Part shown: one piece after another, positions 1 to 7,343 of the stretch
Position numbering within the stretch: position 1 is the stretch's first letter
Layout: the number at the start of each line of letters is the position of its first letter
Source of the DNA: Actinomycetota bacterium
Lineage (GTDB): Bacteria; Actinomycetota; Acidimicrobiia; Acidimicrobiales; Ilumatobacteraceae
Direction of reading: 5' to 3'
Length of the DNA stretch: 13,317 nt
NCBI GenBank assembly: GCA_009705865.1
Contig: WLSJ01000039.1
Span: 1 to 13,317 of the forward strand
Translations under genes and position numbers: made by a program
Notes under the pieces: generated by a model
What the model saw: only the letters and a program-made list of their open reading frames with translations
Told to the model about the DNA's origin: nothing
The model's database searches: none

Positions 1-98
1 ATTTGGAATGTGAAAACAAAGCGCGTGCTCTGCTTGCCACTATTCCGGCCGCCGAACGAATGACACAACGCCGACGCGACGCTGGGACTACAGCGTGA
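1..98 (+). CDS. C-terminal end of an unidentified gene (partial)
   Basis: The frame beginning at base 3 is open from the left edge to a TGA at 96-98 and encodes about 31 residues ending PAAERMTQRRRDAGTTA. It is taken as real because its stop overlaps the GTG start of the next gene in a GTGA arrangement, the same 4-bp coupling used by two other gene pairs in this window. The peptide is short, charged and without a motif I recognise, so no function is proposed. Another frame is also open to a stop at 61-63, so the choice of frame rests mainly on the coupling. Confidence 0.45.
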   Translation, partial: LECENKARALLATIPAAERMTQRRRDAGTTA

Positions 99-868
99 CA
101 AGCATTATGTGGGCTGACATTGCTCGAGAAGTCGTAATTGTTCAAGGCGACGATGCTCAGACATTTTTGCATTCACAATTGGCTAATGACATTGCATCAT
201 TAGCCGTTGGCGCAAGCATTCACAGTTTGTTGCTCGAGCCGACTGGTCACGTAGCAGCACTGGTCCGTGTGGTGCGTCATGAAGACACAGTGTTCACGCT
301 TGATGTTGATGCTGGGTTTGCAGATGCTGTGATCGTGCGGTTGCAGCGGTTCGTTTTGCGCGCAAAAGTCACGATGCGTCGTAGCGATTGGGTGGTGCGA
401 GCTTTTCGCGGCCCTGGTGTAGTGAGCGATATTGGTGTTGGTGCCGGACGTGCAGTGCCGTACTGGGGATCGACAGAAGAAATTGATGTGGTGGGTGATG
501 CCTCGCTCTTGCCGAGCATCGGAGAGAACACAGAACCAGAACGTATTGACTACGTGCGTGCCGATGCTCGATGGCCAAAACTCGGTGTAGATATTCTCGT
601 TGGAGATATTCCTGGAACTACTGGGGTTTTGTTGGTCGCGGTGAGTTTCACCAAAGGGTGCTACCCAGGACAAGAACTTGTTGAGCGAATGGACTCGCGT
701 GGAACAACGGCACCTGTCGTCGTTCGTGCTCTGTCACGTGAAGGGCTTGGTGTCGGCGCTCGTGTGATGGAAAACGATCAATCAGTGGGCACCGTCACTT
801 CTATTGGGTCACGAACTGCGCTTGCACGCATTGCACGAACCTCAACTATTGGTGAACCACTGGTCTGA
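95..868 (+). CDS. ygfZ: YgfZ/GcvT-like folate-binding protein
   Basis: This 257-residue protein belongs to the YgfZ family, related to the T-protein of glycine cleavage; members bind tetrahydrofolate and help maintain iron-sulfur enzymes and tRNA modification. The diagnostic YgfZ signature is clear: KGCYPGQE at residues 187-194 with its conserved Cys189. The N-terminus (VQGDDAQTFLHSQLANDI, then L-E-P-T-G-H-V) matches the opening of the folate-binding fold. The GTG at 95 is chosen because it overlaps the upstream stop (GTGA); an in-frame ATG at 107 is possible but has neither a Shine-Dalgarno nor a -10 box. The last 27 bp overlap the convergent protease gene. Family assignment is firm; the exact substrate of the bacterial protein is not settled by sequence. 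Confidence 0.9.
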   Translation: MTSIMWADIAREVVIVQGDDAQTFLHSQLANDIASLAVGASIHSLLLEPTGHVAALVRVVRHEDTVFTLDVDAGFADAVIVRLQRFVLRAKVTMRRSDWVVRAFRGPGVVSDIGVGAGRAVPYWGSTEEIDVVGDASLLPSIGENTEPERIDYVRADARWPKLGVDILVGDIPGTTGVLLVAVSFTKGCYPGQELVERMDSRGTTAPVVVRALSREGLGVGARVMENDQSVGTVTSIGSRTALARIARTSTIGEPLV

Positions 869-1837
869 CACATCGGCACGTCCACGAAGCACACCAAAAT
901 CTGTGGCGTGATTCATCAACCTCTGGAAACGGCCGGAATCACATTGTGATTGTTCGGCCACGTGCAACCATTGAACGGCCAAAGCGTGATCTCCCAATTT
1001 CATAGCGCACCGTGCAGCGATGAATGCATTGGTGTCTGCGGGGCACAGTCGGTACGACTCGGTCGCAAATCGTAAAGCTCGGTGGGCGTCTGCGGAAAGA
1101 AGCAAACCAGCAGCAACCATGGCATCGAAATTGGGGTCGCCTTCAGGTGCAAGAGCCGGGTTTAATAAAAACTTCTTCTGGCGTTGAGGAGCAGTGATGG
1201 TCTGATACTGCATGAACAACATGAATACGAAAAGTGGAGCAAGTTCTGTAAAGCCAACCGCGATACAGAGGCCGAACGCCAACGCTGTTACTGCTGCACT
1301 CAATTTAAGAACTAGGTCGTTTCCTTTTCCAGGCATGAAGTGTTCAACAACACTTGCAACGAACGCACCGCCATCAAGTGGAAGAAGAGGAATGAGGTTC
1401 AGTGCCCCCAACGCGATCCCTGCCCACCAAATGGAAATAGTGGCATCGCTGATCGCGATGTCAGATCGGCTAAATGGGTTCGTGCTATTTAGCAATAGAA
1501 CAGCCACTGCTGAGACGATCTGTAGTGATGGGCCTGCAAGAGAGATGCGGGCTTTTTGGGTCCATGTCAACGGGGTATGCGGTTCGTAGGCGGCATAGGC
1601 AACCATGAAATCAAGTGAGATATATGCAGTACATCCAGACATGCGAGCAGCGAGAGCATGACCCAGTTCGTGAAGAAGAGTGAAGATACCCACGGCACCA
1701 GCCATCCATAGCCCTAAAGGAAACGGGTAGAGGAAAACCAAAAAGGCAAGAAAGACTCCGAAACCAGGCCTAATTGTTGTGGGGAAGCCGAACACGTTGA
1801 ATACGTTGCGAGCGCCTTGGTGTGTCGGACTTCTCAT
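842..1837 (-). CDS. Site-2 protease family (M50) intramembrane metalloprotease with helical C-terminal domain
   Basis: This is a 331-residue membrane zinc protease of family M50. The zinc motif HELGH lies at residues 56-60 in a hydrophobic helix, and the third ligand is supplied by LIPLLPLDGG (Asp155). Further hydrophobic segments lie near 27-50, 100-117, 135-155 and 165-195. Residues 230-331 are soluble and helical, with spacing reminiscent of TPR repeats (ALRFATESYRLCPADTNAF), which could bind a partner. The ATG at 1835-1837 is chosen over the in-frame ATG at 1871-1873 because it has a TACACT -10 element ending 6 nt upstream; the longer form has neither promoter nor ribosome site. It is divergent from ppdK and converges on ygfZ with a 27-bp overlap. 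No substrate, such as an anti-sigma factor, is adjacent, so the target is unknown. Confidence 0.88.
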   Translation of the reverse strand: MRSPTHQGARNVFNVFGFPTTIRPGFGVFLAFLVFLYPFPLGLWMAGAVGIFTLLHELGHALAARMSGCTAYISLDFMVAYAAYEPHTPLTWTQKARISLAGPSLQIVSAVAVLLLNSTNPFSRSDIAISDATISIWWAGIALGALNLIPLLPLDGGAFVASVVEHFMPGKGNDLVLKLSAAVTALAFGLCIAVGFTELAPLFVFMLFMQYQTITAPQRQKKFLLNPALAPEGDPNFDAMVAAGLLLSADAHRALRFATESYRLCPADTNAFIAARCAMKLGDHALAVQWLHVAEQSQCDSGRFQRLMNHATDFGVLRGRADVSDQWFTNS

Positions 1838-1843
1838 GTCACA

Positions 1844-1849
1844 AGTGTA
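1844..1849 (-). promoter_or_regulatory. -10 element of a leaderless promoter for the M50 protease gene
   Basis: On the minus strand TACACT is followed by TGTGAC and then the ATG at 1837. The 6-nt gap would place transcription initiation on the start codon itself. No TTGACA-like -35 is visible. The element decides the start of the protease gene. Confidence 0.6.
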
Positions 1850-1878
1850 TTGAAGAGAGACACAAACCTGCATGCGCC

Positions 1879-1884
1879 TAGACT
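1879..1884 (+). promoter_or_regulatory. -10 element of a leaderless promoter for ppdK
   Basis: TAGACT, then TTCATC, then the GTG at 1891. The geometry is the same as at the other transcript-opening genes here. There is no Shine-Dalgarno between it and the start. Its core promoter region lies within the 53-bp gap to the divergent protease gene, so the two polymerase footprints must overlap. Confidence 0.6.
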
Positions 1885-1890
1885 TTCATC

Positions 1891-4575
1891 GTGTCATACG
1901 TTTATGCCTTCGATCACAAACATCGCCGTCCACCGATGGAATATAAAGATCTATTAGGTGGAAAAGGTGCCAACTTGGCTGAAATGATGAGCGTGTTGAA
2001 TTTGCCTGTTCCGCATGGTTTCACAATTAGTACTGATGCATGCCGCGACTACATGCATGGCGGTTGGCCGAAGAGTCTTACTGATGAAATCGCAAAGCAC
2101 GTCGCGTCGTTAGAAAAAAAGATGGGCCGCAAGTTGGGTGATGCAAAAGACCCTCTTCTTGTTTCTGTGCGTTCAGGCGCAAAATTCTCAATGCCAGGAA
2201 TGATGGACACTGTCTTAAACCTCGGACTGAACGATAAGAGTGTCGTTGCTTTGGCAAAGACAACCAACAATGAACGTTTTGCATATGACTCGTATCGTCG
2301 ATTTATTTCGATGTATGGCCGCATTGTCCTTGGTGTCGATGGAGAAGTTTTCGAACATGCACTTGACAAAGCAAAAGCAGTAGCCAAAGCAAAGACCGAT
2401 GCGGATATCCCAGCTCCAGCGCTAAAAGAACTGTGCGAGGTTTATAAAAAGGCAGTTGCAGTCGCTACCGGTAAGCCCTTTCCTCAAGACCCAGCCAAAC
2501 AATTACGGGGTGCGGTAGAAGCAGTATTTCGCTCGTGGAATGGCCCACGTGCAATTGCATATCGCGTTCGGGAAAAAATCAGCCATGAATTGGGTACTGC
2601 AGTGAATGTGCAAGCCATGGTGTTCGGTAATCGTGATGATAATTCTGGGACAGGTGTGGGGTTTACCCGTAATGCAGCGACGGGAGATTCAAAACCGTAC
2701 GGAGATTTTTTGGTGAATGCACAAGGCGAAGATGTGGTTGCTGGTATTCGCAACACGGAAGACCTCAATGCGTTGAAGAAAAAGTTTCCGCAGATTCACG
2801 TGGAATTGATGGAAATTTTTGCTCGACTAGAACGTCACTACAAAGATATGTGCGATACCGAATTCACGATCGAGCAGGGCAAGTTGTGGATGTTGCAGAC
2901 CAGGGTTGGAAAACGCACAGGAGCTGCGGCTCTAAAGATGGCAGTTGAAATGACAAAGCCCACCGGCACGGGCAAGAAGGCGTGGAAAATTTCTAAGACA
3001 GAAGCCATTATGCGGGTCGCTGCCGATCACCTTGATCAAGTGCTGCATCCCCAGTTCGCAACGAAATCGAAAGCCATAGCGAAAGGACTAGCCGCTTCTC
3101 CAGGTGCCGCAGTTGGCCAAGTCTTTTTCACCGCTGACAGTGCTGAAGCTGCTGTCTTGGCTGGCAAGGACGTCATCTTGGTTCGTTCAGAGACCAGCCC
3201 AGAAGATGTGCACGGCATGATGGTTGCAAAGGGGATTCTTACTTCTCGTGGCGGTCTAGTGAGTCACGCAGCAGTTGTTGCTCGTGGTTGGGGAACTCCT
3301 GCAATTGTCGGCGCTGATTCAGTGAAGATCTCTGGTAACTCATTTATCGCAAACGGCATCACAGTCAAAGAAGGCGACTGGTTGTCGCTTGACGGGACAA
3401 CTGGGGAAGTGATGCTTGGTCAACTTGCTTTGATGGCGTCAAAGCCACCGAAGGAATTCGACACAATTTTGAAATGGTCCGACGAAGTACGTAAAGGTAA
3501 ACTAGACGTGCGAGCCAACGCCGATACAGACGAAGACGCAAAGAAAGCTCGTCAACTCGGAGCCGAAGGAATAGGTCTGTGCCGTACCGAGCACATGTTT
3601 CTTGCACCAGACCGACTAGCAGTTGTTCGTCGCATGATTCTTGCAAGTACTCCAGCTGAAGAAACCGCTGCTCTCGAAGACTTACGCAAAGTGCAGAAGA
3701 AGGATTTCGTCTCTATTTTGAAAGAAATGTCTGGTTTGCCAGTCACGGTGCGTTTACTAGACCCGCCACTTCATGAATTCTTGCCACATGTCAACGAATT
3801 GGAAATCAAGAAGGCGACATCTGGCTTGAGTGCAGAAGAAACAAACATGTTGCGCGCCGCACACGAATGGAGCGAGGTGAACCCAATGTTGGGAACGCGC
3901 GGAGTTCGTCTTGGTGTCATCAAGCCAGGGCTTTATGCCATGCAAGTGCGAGCGTTGATGGAAGCAGCAGATGAAGTTGCGGCCAAGGGGTATGAGCCCA
4001 TTGTTGAGATCATGATTCCTTTAACTGTGACGCGTGAAGAATTGGCACTCGCGCGCAGTTGGGTAGAAGAAGTGCTTGCCGACATCAATTCTCGTCCTGC
4101 ACCGAAAGCGAAGAAGGGCGGAAAGCCCGTGAAGCGTCCGAAAGTCTCAATCGGCACGATGATCGAAACCCCTCGGGCAGCGTTGCGCGCAGATGAATTG
4201 GCCGAAGTTGCCGATTTTTTCAGTTTCGGCACCAATGATCTGACTCAGATGACTTTTGGATTCAGTCGCGATGATGTGGAGAGCCGCATGATGCCTGCTT
4301 ATTTGGAAGCTGGTCTATTGAAGCGCAATCCATTTGAAAGCATTGATCAAAGCGGTGTGGGAGAGTTGGTATTCATCGCTGCTGAACGTGGACGCAAAAC
4401 GAAGCGTGGCCTTAAGTTGGGGGTCTGCGGCGAACATGGTGGTGACCCTGAATCAATTGGGATGTTTTATCGCGCAGGTCTGAACTATGTCAGTTGCTCT
4501 CCGTATCGAGTGCCGATTGCACGATTGTCTGCTGCTCAAGCCGTTATCGGTGGTGCCAAGGCCGAGACGAAATAG
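1891..4575 (+). CDS. ppdK: Pyruvate, phosphate dikinase
   Basis: This 894-residue enzyme interconverts pyruvate, ATP and phosphate with PEP, AMP and pyrophosphate, and serves gluconeogenesis or pyrophosphate-driven glycolysis in the cytoplasm. The order of domains is complete: an N-terminal ATP-grasp region (LLGGKGANLAEM; RSGAKFSMPGMMDTVLNLG), the swivelling phosphohistidine domain with SRGGLVSHAAVVARGWG (His459), and the C-terminal PEP/pyruvate TIM barrel with GTMIETPRAAL, SFGTNDLTQMTFGFSRDD and the catalytic LGVCGEHGG (Cys846). Length is normal for the family. A basic loop near residues 733-753, with about eight Lys/Arg, precedes GTMIETPRAA and looks longer than usual. The GTG start is set by the TAGACT element. 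No PPDK regulatory protein gene is seen. The terC start lies 18 bp beyond the stop. Confidence 0.97.
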   Translation: MSYVYAFDHKHRRPPMEYKDLLGGKGANLAEMMSVLNLPVPHGFTISTDACRDYMHGGWPKSLTDEIAKHVASLEKKMGRKLGDAKDPLLVSVRSGAKFSMPGMMDTVLNLGLNDKSVVALAKTTNNERFAYDSYRRFISMYGRIVLGVDGEVFEHALDKAKAVAKAKTDADIPAPALKELCEVYKKAVAVATGKPFPQDPAKQLRGAVEAVFRSWNGPRAIAYRVREKISHELGTAVNVQAMVFGNRDDNSGTGVGFTRNAATGDSKPYGDFLVNAQGEDVVAGIRNTEDLNALKKKFPQIHVELMEIFARLERHYKDMCDTEFTIEQGKLWMLQTRVGKRTGAAALKMAVEMTKPTGTGKKAWKISKTEAIMRVAADHLDQVLHPQFATKSKAIAKGLAASPGAAVGQVFFTADSAEAAVLAGKDVILVRSETSPEDVHGMMVAKGILTSRGGLVSHAAVVARGWGTPAIVGADSVKISGNSFIANGITVKEGDWLSLDGTTGEVMLGQLALMASKPPKEFDTILKWSDEVRKGKLDVRANADTDEDAKKARQLGAEGIGLCRTEHMFLAPDRLAVVRRMILASTPAEETAALEDLRKVQKKDFVSILKEMSGLPVTVRLLDPPLHEFLPHVNELEIKKATSGLSAEETNMLRAAHEWSEVNPMLGTRGVRLGVIKPGLYAMQVRALMEAADEVAAKGYEPIVEIMIPLTVTREELALARSWVEEVLADINSRPAPKAKKGGKPVKRPKVSIGTMIETPRAALRADELAEVADFFSFGTNDLTQMTFGFSRDDVESRMMPAYLEAGLLKRNPFESIDQSGVGELVFIAAERGRKTKRGLKLGVCGEHGGDPESIGMFYRAGLNYVSCSPYRVPIARLSAAQAVIGGAKAETK

Positions 4576-4580
4576 GCAAC

Positions 4581-4586
4581 TATTAT
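4581..4586 (+). promoter_or_regulatory. -10 element of a leaderless promoter for terC
   Basis: TATTAT lies in the 18-bp gap after the ppdK stop and is followed by CTTTCAG and the ATG at 4594, a 7-nt gap. It is the best match to TATAAT among the elements here. It implies that terC has its own transcript as well as any read-through from ppdK, and it leaves no room for a manganese (yybP-ykoY) riboswitch on that short transcript. Confidence 0.65.
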
Positions 4587-4593
4587 CTTTCAG

Positions 4594-5574
4594 ATGTTCT
4601 CCCTCGGTTCACTTGTCGCTTCTAGTGCTGGTTCGTCCAGCGGGAAGGTTGACCTTGTTATTGAGGGCTGGCATTGGCCGCTTCTTCTCTCTGTAATTGG
4701 GGCAATGCTGTTAATTGACATTTTGGTTGTGCACCGAAACGCCCATGAGATCCATACAAAAGAAGCAGCTATTGAATCTGCTGTATGGATCAGTGTTGGC
4801 TTACTCTTCGGCCTTGTCATGTTGTGGGAGTTCGGCTCTGCCGCAGCTGGCGAATACATGGGTGGGTATTTGATCGAAAAGAGCCTCAGTGTTGACAACG
4901 TGTTTGTGTGGGCAGTCCTATTTGCCCATTTCCAGGTGCCAAAGATGTATCAACATCGCGTGCTGTTCTGGGGAATTTTCGGGGCGCTAGCCATGCGCGT
5001 CGGGTTCATTTTTGCCGGAGTCGCCATCATCAACACGTTCAAGATCACCTTGATTCTGTTTGGTCTATTCCTGTTGTATTCCGGTATCAAGTTGCTCCAG
5101 ACCCACGATGACGGCTTTGACCCTGCAAAGAGTCGGGCAATGAAGGTGTTTCACCGTTTCGTTCCATCCACGGACAAGCTTGACGGGCAGAAGCTATTCA
5201 CCAAAGAGAATGGCAAGCGCTTGGCGACTCCGTTGCTTGCTGTTCTGGTCCTCGTAGAAATTACGGATGTGATTTTCGCTATTGACTCGGTTCCGGCGGT
5301 TCTGGCGGTCACAAATGAGCAGTACATCGCGTTTGCATCAAATGCTTTCGCAATTCTTGGGCTAAGGGCGCTGTATTTCCTGCTTGCAGACATGAGAGAC
5401 CGTTTCCAGTACTTGCAGACTGGTCTCGGAGTCATCTTGGCGTTCGTTGGGGTCAAGATGGTCTTGTCCTACTGGTGGCACATGCCCATCGCGGCCTCGC
5501 TATCAGTCATTGCCATGATTCTTGCGGTCTCAATTTTCGCCTCGCTTCGATCGACACCTACTTCCCAGTCGTAG
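4594..5574 (+). CDS. TerC-family integral membrane protein (Alx-like metal exporter)
   Basis: This 326-residue multi-pass membrane protein has the two TerC hallmarks: EKSLSVDNVFV (residues 95-105, Asp101) and EITDVIFAIDSVPAVLAVT (222-240, Asp225 and Asp231), whose acidic residues sit in membrane helices. Hydrophobic segments occur near 28-46, 62-80, 98-113, 122-147, 149-168, 212-240, 246-266, 274-292 and 297-317. A charged cytoplasmic-type loop lies at 170-210. Family members (TerC, Alx, MeeY) are linked to manganese homeostasis, in some cases of metalating secreted proteins, and to tellurite resistance; which role applies here cannot be told. It stands alone, without terABDE-type partners, which favours the general metal-export role. 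The start is supported by the TATTAT element. Confidence 0.93.
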   Translation: MFSLGSLVASSAGSSSGKVDLVIEGWHWPLLLSVIGAMLLIDILVVHRNAHEIHTKEAAIESAVWISVGLLFGLVMLWEFGSAAAGEYMGGYLIEKSLSVDNVFVWAVLFAHFQVPKMYQHRVLFWGIFGALAMRVGFIFAGVAIINTFKITLILFGLFLLYSGIKLLQTHDDGFDPAKSRAMKVFHRFVPSTDKLDGQKLFTKENGKRLATPLLAVLVLVEITDVIFAIDSVPAVLAVTNEQYIAFASNAFAILGLRALYFLLADMRDRFQYLQTGLGVILAFVGVKMVLSYWWHMPIAASLSVIAMILAVSIFASLRSTPTSQS

Positions 5575-5591
5575 ACCCACTCCCAGCGCAC

Positions 5592-5597
5592 TAATGT
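5592..5597 (+). promoter_or_regulatory. -10 element of a leaderless promoter for dnaG-sigma operon
   Basis: TAATGT, then CGTGCC, then the ATG at 5604. It lies in the 29-bp gap after terC. An overlapping ATG at 5594 is out of frame with dnaG and is not used. No -35 hexamer or Shine-Dalgarno is visible. Confidence 0.6.
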
Positions 5598-5603
5598 CGT
5601 GCC

Positions 5604-7343
5604 ATGGGCATTGCGGAGGACGACATTCAAAAGGTCAGGTCCTCTGTCACTTTGTCAGACGTTGTGTCGCCGTATTCTCAATTACGTCGCACGGGCCGCA
5701 GTCAAGTTGGATTGTGCCCGTTTCATTCCGAGCGTTCACCTTCGTTTAGCGTCAATGACGAAACGGGTCGGTACATGTGCTTCGGATGCGGCGCTAAAGG
5801 TGACGTGTTTACGTTTGTGCAACAAATGGAACATCTTGACTTTGTTGGTTCTGTAGAGCGCATTGCAAGTAAAGCCGGAATCGAACTTCATTACACATCG
5901 GGTGCTGGCAATGGAGAACGGAAACACCGTAAAGAATTGCAAGCACTGATGGAGCGTGCAGTTGATTGGTATCACGCACGATTGCTCGAATCACCAGATG
6001 CTCGAGCTGCACGTGAGTATTTGCGGGAGCGAGGTCTTGCCGGAGACGTGGCGCGTTCATTTCGTCTTGGCTGGGCGCCAGATGAATGGGATGCGCTGAG
6101 TTCAGCTCTTGGTGCAACACCGGCCATGTTGGCTGAAGTTGGTCTTGGCTTTGTCAATAAGGCCGGCCGACTGCAAGATTCCTTTCGCGCACGCGTGATG
6201 TTTCCTATCTTTGATGAAAATGGGGCAGCAGTGGCGTTTGGCGGCCGCATTTTGCCTGGGTCAACTGACCCTGCGAAATACAAGAACTCCACTGAAACCC
6301 CTGTGTACGTAAAGTCACGAACGTTGTATGGCCTCAACTGGGCCAAAGGCAACGTCGTGAAAGAAGATCGAGTCATCGTGTGCGAGGGGTACACCGACGT
6401 CATTGGTTTCCATCGCAGCGGTCTTGCAACGGCTGTTGCAACCTGCGGTACTGCATTAACCGAAGATCATGTGAAGCTGATGAAAAGGTACGCGCGCAAT
6501 GTTGTGTTGGCATTCGATGCTGATGCTGCAGGGCAAGGCGCCACAGACAAGTTCTACGCATGGGAAAAGAAATATGACATCTCAGTTTCTGTTGCACAGT
6601 TTCCCGCTGGCAAAGATCCAGGTGAATTAGCAAGTTCAGATCCTGAAGCATTGACCCAAGCAATTAATGATGCAATGCCGTTTCTTGGGTTCCGCCTAAA
6701 ACGATTGTTTGATGCAAATCCGTTGCGCTCGCCAGAGTCGCGTGCTCGGTTAGCGGGTAAAGCCATGGAATTGGTCAACGAGCATCCTGATTCAAACGTG
6801 CGTCGCCTATATGCGGGACAAGTCGCAAGCCACACAGGTGTTTCGGCGTCCGATTTAGTCAAAGTGGCAGACAGGGGTGGGTCAGCACCTGTTGTGATTG
6901 CAGCGCCTGTCCAGCAAGCAACAGAGGGCGCGGGTTTTGTGGCCCTGTCGCTGCTGATTCACGAATGGGACACCATTGCGCCGTGGCTCATCGAAGAACT
7001 ATTTCCCGATGATGCGTCGCGTGAGGCATTTCGGGCAATTGCATCGGCAGACGGCGATGTGCACGTGGCTTTACAGTCGGTGCAGCCTGATGCTGCAGAC
7101 ATTATTGAACGAGCTGCGGTGTACGACATTGATGCAGACCCACTAGTGGAATCACGAGCTCTTATCTCAGCTGCAGTTCGTCGGGAACTATCCCGCCGTC
7201 GTACTGGCTCAGACATAGTCCAAATACAAAATGACCGCATGGTTCGAAACGCTCTTGAAGACTTGAACAAGCATGACAAAGCCTCAGCAGCTGCGGTGGT
7301 GTTGCTGCAGTGGCTAGCCCAAGTCACAGAGGCAGCTGTATGA
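5604..7343 (+). CDS. dnaG: DNA primase
   Basis: This 579-residue DnaG-type primase makes the RNA primers for replication and works with the replicative helicase. The N-terminal CHC2 zinc-binding domain is intact, with ligands Cys38, His41, Cys59 and Cys62 (CPFH...CFGC). The catalytic core follows, with the Toprim motifs EGYTDV (Glu261, Asp265) and DADAAG (Asp305, Asp307), and the basic RNA-binding region YKNSTETPVYVKSRTLYGL. Residues about 430-579 form the variable C-terminal domain expected to bind DnaB; it is poorly conserved and helical. Length is within the family range. Its stop overlaps the ATG of the sigma-factor gene (ATGA), so the two are translationally coupled, a reduced form of the classical macromolecular-synthesis operon without rpsU. 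Confidence 0.97.
   Translation: MGIAEDDIQKVRSSVTLSDVVSPYSQLRRTGRSQVGLCPFHSERSPSFSVNDETGRYMCFGCGAKGDVFTFVQQMEHLDFVGSVERIASKAGIELHYTSGAGNGERKHRKELQALMERAVDWYHARLLESPDARAAREYLRERGLAGDVARSFRLGWAPDEWDALSSALGATPAMLAEVGLGFVNKAGRLQDSFRARVMFPIFDENGAAVAFGGRILPGSTDPAKYKNSTETPVYVKSRTLYGLNWAKGNVVKEDRVIVCEGYTDVIGFHRSGLATAVATCGTALTEDHVKLMKRYARNVVLAFDADAAGQGATDKFYAWEKKYDISVSVAQFPAGKDPGELASSDPEALTQAINDAMPFLGFRLKRLFDANPLRSPESRARLAGKAMELVNEHPDSNVRRLYAGQVASHTGVSASDLVKVADRGGSAPVVIAAPVQQATEGAGFVALSLLIHEWDTIAPWLIEELFPDDASREAFRAIASADGDVHVALQSVQPDAADIIERAAVYDIDADPLVESRALISAAVRRELSRRRTGSDIVQIQNDRMVRNALEDLNKHDKASAAAVVLLQWLAQVTEAAV

Noticed and set aside
1212..1589. Open frames of 60-143 codons on the strand opposite to the protease, ppdK, dnaG and kinase genes
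   Set aside because: They mirror the codon bias of well-identified genes, have no start signals and no recognisable domains.
4576..4593. Manganese riboswitch expected in front of a TerC-family gene
   Set aside because: Only 18 bp separate the genes and they contain a -10 element placed for a leaderless start; there is no space for an aptamer.
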